This document shows positions 1 through 5,462 of a DNA stretch of 15,941 nt, one piece after another. The notes under the pieces were generated by a model. It did no database searches and had not been told where the DNA came from. It saw nothing but the letters and a program-made list of their open reading frames with translations. The stretch is from BOKZ01 sp040900165 (GTDB taxonomy: Bacteria > Patescibacteriota > UBA1384 > 2-12-FULL-50-11): the NCBI GenBank assembly GCA_040900165.1, contig JBBDZM010000012.1:1-15941 (forward strand). Reading direction: 5' to 3'. A program made the position numbers and the translations under genes. The number at the start of each line of letters is the position of its first letter. Position 1 is the first letter of the stretch.

Positions 1-85
1 AATCGTTCTGACGGTTGCGCAGAATAAAATAGGTGGCTCCCACCCCCAAAATCACGCCGCCGGCCAGGTAAATCGCTTCATTCAT
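1..85 (-). CDS. N-terminus of a membrane-anchored protein, cut by window edge
   Basis: An open frame starts at the ATG at 85-83 and runs without a stop to the left edge, giving 28 residues. They form one hydrophobic, glycine-rich helix (about residues 4-22) followed by a basic, polar stretch (RNRQND). A purine-rich stretch with GGTAGGATGG lies upstream of the ATG. This layout (short N-terminal anchor, then charged residues) is seen in RNase Y and several other anchored cytoplasmic proteins, but 28 residues are too few to name a family. It is divergent from the gene at 203. Confidence 0.5.
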   Translation of the reverse strand, partial: MNEAIYLAGGVILGVGATYFILRNRQND

Positions 86-169
86 GCTGAAACCATCCTA
101 CCTGCTCAAAACCGAAAAGTCACCGAAAAAACTTGAAAAACCCGTTTTAGGAGTTCAAACTATTAGGAA

Positions 170-202
170 CCTGTAGGCAACTGGCCTGACAGGAGGGAAA
201 TA
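170..202 (+). promoter_or_regulatory. Hairpin overlapping the ribosome binding site of the 203-472 gene
   Basis: CCTGT (170-174) pairs with ACAGG (189-193), and AGGC (175-178) with GCCT (184-187), leaving the five-base loop AACTG and one bulged G at 188. The 3' arm is the first part of the strong Shine-Dalgarno AGGAGGG (191-197), six bases before the ATG at 203. The structure would therefore hide part of the site, which suggests structural control of translation. No known riboswitch class was recognised. Confidence 0.45.
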
Positions 203-472
203 ATGCCAGGAGAAAGACTGTATCTAACAATTCCGCTTACGCGGCGGAAAGACGGGTTCGGCAAGAGCTGCGAAGCTCTCTACGAGAATATCTCCATTAC
301 CCACCAGACCGGCGAGACGCCGCTAATGGACAGGGTGGAGGAGCCCTTGCTCCGAGACGATAGGGGAAGCTTAATCGCTCAGGGCAAGTTCAACATTCTC
401 GAAGAGCTCGGCTTACGCTCGCCGAACCCAGAAAAGGCCTGGGTCGGGGGAAACCCCGCCTACCAGACCTAA
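203..472 (+). CDS. Small hypothetical protein (89 aa)
   Basis: I do not recognise this 89-residue protein. It is soluble, highly charged and rich in Arg, Glu and Gly, with no signal peptide or membrane segment. The start is secure: a near-perfect AGGAGGG lies six bases before the ATG. The stop TAA is followed at once by a bidirectional terminator, so it forms a single-gene transcript. The acidic stretch DRVEEPLLRDD sits in the middle and a glycine/proline tail at the end. The coding region contains a GC-rich hairpin (AGAGCT-GCGA-AGCTCT), so an additional RNA role cannot be excluded. A CDS is the simplest reading because of the strong start signals. Confidence 0.6.
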   Translation: MPGERLYLTIPLTRRKDGFGKSCEALYENISITHQTGETPLMDRVEEPLLRDDRGSLIAQGKFNILEELGLRSPNPEKAWVGGNPAYQT

Positions 473-486
473 TCGGTACGACCAAC

Positions 487-529
487 AGCGGCTCTGTTAC
501 AGTGATGTAACCGGGCCGCTCTCTTTTTC
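487..529. terminator. Bidirectional terminator between convergent genes
   Basis: Outer arms AGCGGC (487-492) and GCCGCT (515-520) and inner arms GTTACA (496-501) and TGTAAC (506-511) enclose the loop GTGA. CTCTTTTTC follows on the plus strand. It lies between the convergent genes ending at 472 and 497 and overlaps the last codons of the minus-strand gene. Confidence 0.7.
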
Positions 530-982
530 TGGGCGCAAGAATTTCCAGTAGCTGAGCACTATCACAACAACCAGCCCAAAAAGAACCGCTAAGAAGCGGT
601 AGATATCGTTGCCGCTGTCAAACGACATAAATAGGCCAACAAAGAGAGTGAAGACGCCGCCAAGGGTTATCCCGTCACCGATAATCTCGATTTTTCCGAG
701 GCCAAACATCGAGACAACGATTACGATTACCGCCATAGCCAAATAAATCATCGAGCTATAGAGCTGGTGATTCTCCTGCTGTTTCTGCCAGGCATCCTGC
801 GCGGCTCGGCATTCGGCTGTTTCGCTGGCACTGGGCTGGATATCGGTCCCGTCCGCGGCAATTTTTGGCTCTGAGCGGGCACATTCCGGAAACTCCGGCG
901 ATGGGTAGAACGCCGAAACGCCCAAACCAACCACCCCAGCAAAAAGCAGCCCGATGGCGATAACGTATAAAATTTTCAGCAT
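497..982 (-). CDS. Membrane protein of unknown function, 4 predicted TM segments (161 aa)
   Basis: This is a 161-residue membrane protein of unknown function. Visible segments are TM1 at about 3-25, TM2 at 77-96, a weaker TM3 at 105-121 and TM4 at 128-147. Between TM1 and TM2 is a polar loop of about 50 residues, probably outside the cell, with the motif FYPSPEFPEC and cysteines at 34 and 58 that could form a disulfide. The C-terminus is charged. The ATG lies four bases after the stop of the 73-residue membrane protein upstream, so the two form an operon and may act together. Confidence 0.7.
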   Translation of the reverse strand: MLKILYVIAIGLLFAGVVGLGVSAFYPSPEFPECARSEPKIAADGTDIQPSASETAECRAAQDAWQKQQENHQLYSSMIYLAMAVIVIVVSMFGLGKIEIIGDGITLGGVFTLFVGLFMSFDSGNDIYRFLAVLFGLVVVIVLSYWKFLRPEKESGPVTSL

Positions 983-986
983 CAGT

Positions 987-1208
987 TTACTTGTCGCGTA
1001 GCAAGCCGAGCTCCAACTGAATATAGCCCAAGCTCATAATGACAATGCCACCGAGAATCTTCATCGATGGGATGGCAACGATAATATCATTATTAGTGTA
1101 ATTAATTAACCAACCACTAACGCCGAAAGCAAACACCGCTGCTCCCATAAAAATGACGGTCATCGCAACGGCAATATACGATCTATCTTGATGCTTTTTC
1201 CAAAACAT
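987..1208 (-). CDS. Small two-TM membrane protein (73 aa)
   Basis: The 73-residue product has a short basic N-terminus (FWKKHQDR), a first hydrophobic segment at about 11-33, a short polar turn with NYTNND, and a second segment at about 45-66 ending in LLRDK. No family was recognised. The start is supported by AGGAG about ten bases before the ATG. It is the first gene of a two-gene operon with the 161-residue membrane protein, four bases downstream. A good promoter candidate lies upstream at 1236-1263. Confidence 0.65.
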   Translation of the reverse strand: MFWKKHQDRSYIAVAMTVIFMGAAVFAFGVSGWLINYTNNDIIVAIPSMKILGGIVIMSLGYIQLELGLLRDK

Positions 1209-1235
1209 TATTTTTTCAGCTCCTCTCTACCAATA

Positions 1236-1263
1236 ACGATACGCCCTCCCCGCCCTAAGTCAA
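1236..1263 (-). promoter_or_regulatory. Sigma70-type promoter for the 1208-497 operon
   Basis: Read on the minus strand, TTGACT (1263-1258) and TATCGT (1241-1236) are separated by 16 bases. This matches five and four of the six consensus positions and lies about 30 bases upstream of the first ATG of the operon. Confidence 0.45.
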
Positions 1264-1299
1264 ACGACCAATTCCTTGCATTTTTTTACTAAAACGGTA

Positions 1300-1333
1300 A
1301 CTCTTAGTGTAAGAGTGAAATTGAACAATTGTT
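1300..1333. promoter_or_regulatory. Two palindromes upstream of the DUF4383 gene
   Basis: ACTCTTA-GTG-TAAGAGT (1300-1316) is a perfect 7-base inverted repeat. AACAATTGTT (1324-1333) is a self-complementary 10-mer placed just before the Shine-Dalgarno. They may be operators or 5' UTR structure. A weak TTGCAT at 1276 is the only -35-like sequence seen. Confidence 0.3.
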
Positions 1334-1351
1334 GGGGAGGAGGTGAAACCT

Positions 1352-1768
1352 ATGACAAAGACGTTAGCAACTTGGCTCGGTGTGATATTCCTATTGATGG
1401 GTGTTCTTGGTTTCATCCCAGGGATTACTAACGATGGAATGTTATTCGGTGTGTTTATGGTTGATACCATTCACAGCATCGTCTTCTTGCTTACTGGTAT
1501 CTTGGCCCTCTGGATGGGTATGGCTGGTGACGCTTCAGCGAAGAGCTTCTTTAAGATCTTTGGCGTTATCTACGCAATCATTGCCATCTTTGGATTTTTC
1601 CAAGGCGACAGTGATAAGGTACTAGGATTATTCAACAACAATATGGCAGATACTTGGTTGCACATTGTTGCCGCCCTGGTATTTCTATGGGCTGGCTTCT
1701 CTGGCGGTTCGTCTGATGCTATGCCATCAAACGACGCCATGCCACCAACCCAAACCCCTACAATGTAA
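1352..1768 (+). CDS. DUF4383-type membrane protein (138 aa)
   Basis: This four-TM protein is of unknown biochemical function. The spacing and motifs match DUF4383: TM1 at about 7-23, a VDTIHSIVFLLTG segment in TM2 (38-56), a TM3 with FFKIFGVIYAIIAIFGFF (66-83), then NNNMADTWLHIVAALVFLWAG (96-115) with the family's Asp-x-x-x-His pattern. The tail is short and rich in Met, Pro and Thr. A GTG nine bases upstream is in frame, but GGAGGAGGTG ends seven bases before the ATG at 1352, which fixes the start. It is a single-gene unit closed by a strong terminator. Confidence 0.8.
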   Translation: MTKTLATWLGVIFLLMGVLGFIPGITNDGMLFGVFMVDTIHSIVFLLTGILALWMGMAGDASAKSFFKIFGVIYAIIAIFGFFQGDSDKVLGLFNNNMADTWLHIVAALVFLWAGFSGGSSDAMPSNDAMPPTQTPTM

Positions 1769-1790
1769 TCACGGATTACGTTGGGTTTTG

Positions 1791-1822
1791 AAAAACTGCG
1801 CTTCGGCGCAGTTTTTCTTTCG
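1791..1822. terminator. Strong bidirectional terminator
   Basis: AAAAACTGCGC (1791-1801) and GCGCAGTTTTT (1806-1816) form an 11-bp stem with a TTCG tetraloop, followed by CTTTC. It serves the DUF4383 gene on the plus strand and the sugar dehydrogenase gene on the minus strand, whose stop is at 1855. Confidence 0.9.
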
Positions 1823-1854
1823 TCTAAATATCAAGGTGGCTCAAGCTAGCGAGG

Positions 1855-3033
1855 CTACTCGGCACCAATTTTATAAATTGACCCGCTAGCGGCGTCGGCA
1901 ACATAGATTTCGCCAAGGCCATCTTGGCCGAATGTCGTAATCTTCCAGTCGCTTTCATGCGATGTAATTTCTTGCCATTGGCCATCAAGTAGTTTGCCAG
2001 CCGAAATTTTACCGCTGCAGTAGTCGGCGTAGAGATATGTCCTCGACAGTACCGGGTATTTGTTGCCCCCGTAAACGTAACCTCCAGTTACCGAACAGCC
2101 GCCATCGCTATGGCTGTACTCTATAAGGGGGTTTTGATAAGTGTTAGCCTCCTTACAGCTAGTCGGGTTGTACTGATGGGTTGCCTCAAAACACCGCCAA
2201 CCAAAGTTAATTCCACCTTTACTACCGGCCGGGATATAGTTTATTTCTTCCCATTTATTTTGGCCAACATCGCCTAACCACATATCCCCGGTCTGCCGGT
2301 CGAAGCTAAACCGCCAGGGATTTCTGAGGCCGTAGGACCATATCTCACCCCTGGCGCCGGCGGTTTTAACAAAAGGATTGTCAGCAGGAATGGCGTAGGG
2401 GCTACCACTGTCTATGTCCAGCCGGAGGATTTTACCGAGCAAATTGCCCAGATCTTGGGCGCGGTTCCCCGGGTCGCCGCCGCTGCCGCCGTCGCCGCTG
2501 GCAATATAGAGGTAACCATCCTGCCCAAAATGCAGGTCGCCGCCGTTGTGGTTCTCAAACGGCTGGGCATAGCTAATGAGCTTTTTCTCGGAGCGAGGAT
2601 CGGCAGTCAATGAATTGGCGGCAACCGAGAAACTAGAGACAACTGTCTCCCGATCTTTGTTGGTGTAGTTCAGAAAAATTCGCCGATCGTCAGCTAAGTC
2701 AGGGTGAAAGGCGACACCGAGCAACCCCAGCTCTCCTTTTGCCAAGACTCGCTCAGATATGTCGATAAACGCTGGGGCGGCGACTTTACCGTTTTGGGCC
2801 GTTCGAATAACCCCAGCTTGCTCGGCTATATAAATCCGGGCGCTATCGGGTATCGAAGCAATTGCCGTTGGCCCGGTTAGCCCGGTGTAAGTTTTCTCAA
2901 AGGTCAGTTTAGGTGTGGCGGTTTGGGGATCTGGAGTGGGGTTATTTGATTGAAATGACCAGGCTATCACCGCCGCAAAGACTACCAACAACGGCAGGCC
3001 AATGAAAACAAAAATTCCCCTCACCCTACTCAT
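1855..3033 (-). CDS. PQQ-dependent sugar dehydrogenase (glucose/sorbosone dehydrogenase family), membrane-anchored
   Basis: This is a member of the GSDH family, six-bladed beta-propellers that oxidise sugars or other aldoses with PQQ outside the cytoplasm. Residues 7-27 form an N-terminal anchor or uncleaved signal, then a Thr/Pro linker to about 42, then the propeller. Family motifs are clear: GELGLLGVAFHPDL (100-113), NHNGGDLHFGQDGYLYIASGD (161-181) with the likely catalytic base His162, GLRNPWRFSFD (235-245) with the Arg-Asn pair, GGINFGWR (273-280) and FGQDGLGEIYVAD (368-380). Four cysteines (281, 293, 313, 339) may form disulfides. The length, 392, is normal. It follows a DUF5652 gene by six bases. 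No PQQ biosynthesis genes are in the window, so cofactor supply and substrate are unknown; HHIP-like non-catalytic relatives share the fold. Confidence 0.9.
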   Translation of the reverse strand: MSRVRGIFVFIGLPLLVVFAAVIAWSFQSNNPTPDPQTATPKLTFEKTYTGLTGPTAIASIPDSARIYIAEQAGVIRTAQNGKVAAPAFIDISERVLAKGELGLLGVAFHPDLADDRRIFLNYTNKDRETVVSSFSVAANSLTADPRSEKKLISYAQPFENHNGGDLHFGQDGYLYIASGDGGSGGDPGNRAQDLGNLLGKILRLDIDSGSPYAIPADNPFVKTAGARGEIWSYGLRNPWRFSFDRQTGDMWLGDVGQNKWEEINYIPAGSKGGINFGWRCFEATHQYNPTSCKEANTYQNPLIEYSHSDGGCSVTGGYVYGGNKYPVLSRTYLYADYCSGKISAGKLLDGQWQEITSHESDWKITTFGQDGLGEIYVADAASGSIYKIGAE

Positions 3034-3039
3034 TGACTA

Positions 3040-3261
3040 TTATTTTTTATTTTTCGAAAAAACGTAGATATAGAGAATCGGTAGAATGCCGAAAGTATTG
3101 AGTAATAGCAAAGCAACAAACCAGCCGGTGTCTTTGTTCTCGGCGGCCTTCCACATTGCCCAGCCCTTCCAGGCGATCTCCCAGAAAGCCATGATTAATA
3201 TAAACGGCAGCAGCAGAGTGAACCCGCCGGTATTGAATCCTAAATTGTTCCAGTTATCCAT
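3040..3261 (-). CDS. DUF5652-type small membrane protein (73 aa)
   Basis: This is a two-helix membrane protein. TM1 is at about 12-33 and is followed by the aromatic stretch WKGWAMWKAAENKD; TM2 is at 48-68, with LLLNTFGILPILYIYVF and a lysine-rich end. This pattern (WKxxAxWxAA, short polar loop, LNTxGILxIxYxxxF) matches DUF5652, common in Patescibacteria and of unknown function. It precedes the sugar dehydrogenase by six bases, so the two share a transcript. Only a weak GAGG is seen upstream of the ATG. Confidence 0.75.
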   Translation of the reverse strand: MDNWNNLGFNTGGFTLLLPFILIMAFWEIAWKGWAMWKAAENKDTGWFVALLLLNTFGILPILYIYVFSKNKK

Positions 3262-3277
3262 ACCGAAAGCTTAACCC

Positions 3278-3404
3278 TCATCGGCTGGGTTGTCCACGCT
3301 TTTTCTTCAGTTCGTTCTCGGCTACCCGCTCGCGGACTAGCTTTTTAATTAGTCCGGTTGGCAGCGGTTATTGCTAAAACGATCAGTACGTTTTTTGTTT
3401 TCAT
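3278..3404 (-). pseudogene. Possible broken small gene in two frames
   Basis: An ATG at 3404-3402 opens MKTKNVLIVLAITAANRTN then stops. The next frame, overlapping its end, reads GLIKKLVRERVAENELKKK and then RGQPSR to a TGA at 3280-3278. Joined by one frameshift they would give a protein of about 43 residues with one short hydrophobic helix and a basic amphipathic tail. No Shine-Dalgarno is seen. This could be a frameshifted remnant, a sequencing error, or chance. The 3262-3439 gap holds nothing else apart from the repeat core at 3432. Confidence 0.25.
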
Positions 3405-3431
3405 GAAGATATTGTAGCCACCAACCAAGGG

Positions 3432-3440
3432 ATGTCGAGC
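3432..3440 (-). repeat. Dispersed element core (ATGTCGAGC on + strand)
   Basis: The core GCTCGACAT, read on the minus strand, begins with the final G of the TAG stop of the FMN-binding split-barrel gene, giving TAGCTCGACAT. The same fusion of stop codon and core occurs at 4639-4647. Confidence 0.55.
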
Positions 3441-3922
3441 TAGAAAGGCAGGTTAATTGCTGATAGGTCTGCTTTCTGACGCTTTTCCCCAAAGGCGCGC
3501 GAGTCAAAGCACCACAGTTCGGACGGAGTAACTTCAAAAAACTGCCATTCAGCATTTTCATCCATGTGCTCCTGCACTTTTGTTTTGAAATCTTCACCAG
3601 ACCGTCCGTAGTAACAACGGGCAGCTTCTTCGATTTCGCTTTCGTTATCCAAATGACGGGCCGTGCCTTTCAGCTGAAGCCCAAGTACATCGCCATCGGC
3701 GAATCGTTCGGTCTTAAAAATAGCTAGCGCAACTTGTCCGTTTCTAAGGATATTCTCCACATGCTTTGAGCCCTTCATTGAAACAAAATAAAGTTTTAAA
3801 TTCTCGCTGTAGCCGTATTGAACGGGGCAAACCCAACTACCGTCATCGCCGTATGTAGCGATGGCCATAAACTCCGTTCGGTCGAGGGACTCTTTAATTT
3901 TCTCATTCCAGTTTATTTCCAT
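3440..3922 (-). CDS. Pyridoxamine 5'-phosphate oxidase-like FMN-binding split-barrel protein (160 aa)
   Basis: This is a cytoplasmic protein of the PNPOx-like split-barrel superfamily, whose members bind FMN (or F420 or heme) as dimers. Visible family features are the opening helix, then FMAIATYGDDGSWVCPVQYGY (18-38) with the typical strand-turn-strand, LKLYFVSMKGSKHVENILRNGQVALAIF (42-69) with the SxKxxxNI-like cofactor segment, then LQLKGTARHL (82-91), and a C-terminal FFEVTPSELWCFDSR strand. The substrate cannot be told from sequence, and it need not be a true PNP oxidase. It starts nine bases after the SDR gene, so both are probably one redox operon. No clear Shine-Dalgarno is seen. Confidence 0.85.
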   Translation of the reverse strand: MEINWNEKIKESLDRTEFMAIATYGDDGSWVCPVQYGYSENLKLYFVSMKGSKHVENILRNGQVALAIFKTERFADGDVLGLQLKGTARHLDNESEIEEAARCYYGRSGEDFKTKVQEHMDENAEWQFFEVTPSELWCFDSRAFGEKRQKADLSAINLPF

Positions 3923-3931
3923 ATTTCAATA

Positions 3932-4609
3932 TTACCACTCTCGTTTTTCACCGAACCGCCAGAACTGCCCGGTTTCTTTGACGCTCTCTAAAATGTCGAG
4001 GATTTCTTGCGCTGGTTGCTCTGGTTCGCGATCTGGGCCCTCTAATTCGTTGGCGACGATATTGCCCATGTCTGTTTTGACCCAACCGGGATCGAGCGAC
4101 GAAACGATGATGCCCTTATTTTTCAGGCCGAAGGCTAGAATCCGGGTGTACATATTGAGAGCGGCCTTGGAAAGTCGGTATCCAATTGCGTCAACCTCCT
4201 CAACCGGGAATGAAAACGAGCCATAGACCGAGTTGATGTTGATTACCTGCGAACCTTTATGCAGTAGCGGCAGAAGTCCCTCAGTAAAATTTATAGTCCC
4301 CAGCAAATTTACTTCCAGCGTTGTTCGAATTTTTTCCATCACCGCCTTTTCATCGAGGGCGTCTTCCAGTGTGGCGGCATTATTAATCAATGCGTCGATT
4401 GTCGCTGCTTCTTGTTTAATTTTTTTGACAGCTTCAGCAATGCTTTTAGGCGAAGCCAAATCAAGTTTTATTGCTACCAAGTGATCTGATTTGATTGGGA
4501 TTATATTCTGGTTATGGGTACCAATCACTCGCCAACCCCTTTTGATTAAGAGTTTTGCGGTTGCAAGCCCGATTCCCCGACTGGCCCCTGTTAGTACGGC
4601 AATTTTCAT
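3932..4609 (-). CDS. Short-chain dehydrogenase/reductase (SDR), 225 aa
   Basis: This is a classical-type SDR with a Rossmann fold that binds NAD(P)(H) and oxidises or reduces a carbonyl/alcohol substrate. Residues, counted from the ATG at 4609: TGASRGIG at 7-14 for cofactor, NNAA at 76-79, Asn101 in VNLLG, Ser127 in NINSVYGSF, Tyr144 and Lys148 in YRLSK, and DPGWVKTDMG at 173-182. The Asn-Ser-Tyr-Lys set is complete, so it should be active. An in-frame start lies further upstream at 4681, but the fold begins exactly at MKIAVLTGAS and the extra 24 residues overlap the preceding gene. It sits between the SemiSWEET-like gene and the FMN-binding gene. Substrate unknown. Confidence 0.9.
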   Translation of the reverse strand: MKIAVLTGASRGIGLATAKLLIKRGWRVIGTHNQNIIPIKSDHLVAIKLDLASPKSIAEAVKKIKQEAATIDALINNAATLEDALDEKAVMEKIRTTLEVNLLGTINFTEGLLPLLHKGSQVININSVYGSFSFPVEEVDAIGYRLSKAALNMYTRILAFGLKNKGIIVSSLDPGWVKTDMGNIVANELEGPDREPEQPAQEILDILESVKETGQFWRFGEKREW

Positions 4610-4638
4610 CTTGCTAAATTTTACCTCTAAACCAAGAA

Positions 4639-4647
4639 ATGTCGAGC
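4639..4647 (-). repeat. Dispersed element core fused to a stop codon
   Basis: ATGTCGAGC on the plus strand. On the minus strand it reads TAGCTCGACAT, where TAG is the stop of the SemiSWEET-like gene. It is identical in sequence and placement to the 3432-3440 copy. Confidence 0.55.
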
Positions 4648-4919
4648 TAATGATTGCCGCGGTAGGCGAGATACTGCCCAAGAGTCACCGACCACATGAC
4701 AAAACCAATACAGAACGCCGCTAGCGGAAGATACGTTTTGGTTAAGGCAAAGAGGACGATGGAGGAGGCGTAAAATCCCATGGCTATCAAAATGGTGATC
4801 AACGGCTGGCCCGAGCGCTTCTCTCGATAGTTTTTGACAATTTGTGCCGGGATGCCGATAAGCGTTAAGCCCAGCGAAAAGATAGTGACTAAAACACTGA
4901 AGAGTAAGTGGTAATCCAT
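4647..4919 (-). CDS. SemiSWEET/PQ-loop-like three-TM membrane protein (90 aa)
   Basis: The 90-residue length and three helices (about 6-24, 40-60, 65-84) match SemiSWEET proteins, which dimerise to form small sugar uniporters. TM1 ends in IGIPAQIVKNYREKRSGQP, close to the PQ-loop pattern (PQI-x-K-x-Y-x-x-K), but with Ala inserted between Pro and Gln. TM3 carries FCIGFVMWSVTLGQYL, where SemiSWEETs usually have an Asn-containing helix. The assignment is by pattern and size only; the altered motif could mean a diverged non-transport PQ-loop relative. It heads the operon with SDR and split-barrel genes downstream. No strong Shine-Dalgarno was seen. Confidence 0.55.
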   Translation of the reverse strand: MDYHLLFSVLVTIFSLGLTLIGIPAQIVKNYREKRSGQPLITILIAMGFYASSIVLFALTKTYLPLAAFCIGFVMWSVTLGQYLAYRGNH

Positions 4920-4947
4920 TTATCAAATCTTACTCTTGAGCCCGTGA

Positions 4948-4963
4948 ATGTCGAGCGGAGTAA
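4948..4963 (+). repeat. Dispersed element copy in the divergent intergenic region
   Basis: ATGTCGAGCGGAGTAA lies between the divergent SemiSWEET-like and YdeI-type genes. It includes the core ATGTCGAGC and four more bases of the common GAGCGGAGT form. It creates an in-frame ATG at 4948 that could be mistaken for the start of the following gene. Confidence 0.5.
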
Positions 4964-4983
4964 AAACATGTAAAATAACCCCG

Positions 4984-5313
4984 ATGACCAAAGAAATTTC
5001 GGTTCCGCCAGCTGGCGGAGTTGCCCACGACATGCCGGCCGATTTGCGCGAAGCGCTCACTGCTAGCGAAGCGGCAGTAAAGAAATGGGAGGGCTTAACG
5101 CCGCTCGCCCGCAACGAGTGGATTTGCTGGAATATTTCCGTCAAACAGCCCAAAACCCGACAAGACCATATCAAGCGAACCGTTACCGAACTCCAGGAAG
5201 GCAAACGCCGCCCCTGCTGCTGGATTGGCTGTATCCACCGCACCGACAAGAAAATCAGCCCATCAATCCAAGGGATTTTAGACAAACAAGCCAAAAATCG
5301 CCGGGGAAAATAG
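4984..5313 (+). CDS. YdeI/OmpD-associated family protein (109 aa)
   Basis: The conserved block DLREALTASEAAVKKWEGLT (20-39) followed by PLARNEWICW and ISVKQPKTRQDHIKRTVTEL, then QEGKRRPCCW, matches the YdeI/OmpD-associated (bacteriocin-protection-like) family. Its biochemical role is not established. It is a soluble cytoplasmic protein with no signal peptide; the CCWxGCxHR segment (78-86) with three Cys and a His could bind a metal, which is inference. The start was set at the ATG at 4984 because homologous sequence begins there; the in-frame ATG at 4948 lies inside a dispersed repeat. No Shine-Dalgarno is seen before either. A palindromic terminator-like hairpin follows. Confidence 0.8.
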   Translation: MTKEISVPPAGGVAHDMPADLREALTASEAAVKKWEGLTPLARNEWICWNISVKQPKTRQDHIKRTVTELQEGKRRPCCWIGCIHRTDKKISPSIQGILDKQAKNRRGK

Positions 5314-5328
5314 CCGCGGCCATTACTG

Positions 5329-5358
5329 CTAAATAACCCAGGGGGGTGGGTTATTTAG
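5329..5358. terminator. AT-flanked palindrome, probable bidirectional terminator
   Basis: CTAAATAACCCA (5329-5340) and TGGGTTATTTAG (5347-5358) form a 12-bp perfect stem with a six-G loop. It lies 15 bases after the YdeI-type stop. The flanking TTATTTA is a weak U-tract. The same stem arms recur at 14325-14377 around a larger loop. Confidence 0.55.
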
Positions 5359-5427
5359 GGAATTAACCTGCTTAACAGGTGTGCAAACCCATTAGCTCGT
5401 CAGATTTTCAATATCAAGTGGGTTACT

Positions 5428-5456
5428 TTGAAAAGACCGCCCCGAGCGGTTAGTGT
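5428..5456 (+). promoter_or_regulatory. Candidate promoter with a dyad in its spacer
   Basis: TTGAAA (5428-5433) and TAGTGT (5451-5456) are 17 bases apart. ACCGC-CCCGA-GCGGT (5436-5450) is an inverted repeat filling the spacer. The implied transcription start falls at or next to the ATG at 5463, and no Shine-Dalgarno is visible, so leaderless translation is possible. The -10 is weak. The 5314-5462 gap also holds the palindrome at 5329 and a small hairpin ACCTG-CTTAA-CAGGT near 5366. Confidence 0.3.
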
Positions 5457-5462
5457 AAAGCG

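Noticed and set aside
3278..3404. In-frame UGA recoding (glycine or Trp) to extend the fragment
   Set aside because: Read-through gives only eight more codons without coding character; intact genes show no in-frame TGA.
3262..3439. tRNA or other structured RNA in this gap
   Set aside because: No cloverleaf arms, TTCGA-type T loop or CCA end seen; the only signal is the doubtful small frame.
4609..4681. Longer SDR start at 4681 (24 extra residues)
   Set aside because: The Rossmann fold starts at MKIAVLTGAS (4609), and the extra part overlaps the preceding gene and dispersed repeat and has no family likeness.
4948..4983. Start of the YdeI-type gene at 4948
   Set aside because: That ATG is part of the dispersed repeat core and the extra 12 residues have no family likeness; low cost if wrong.
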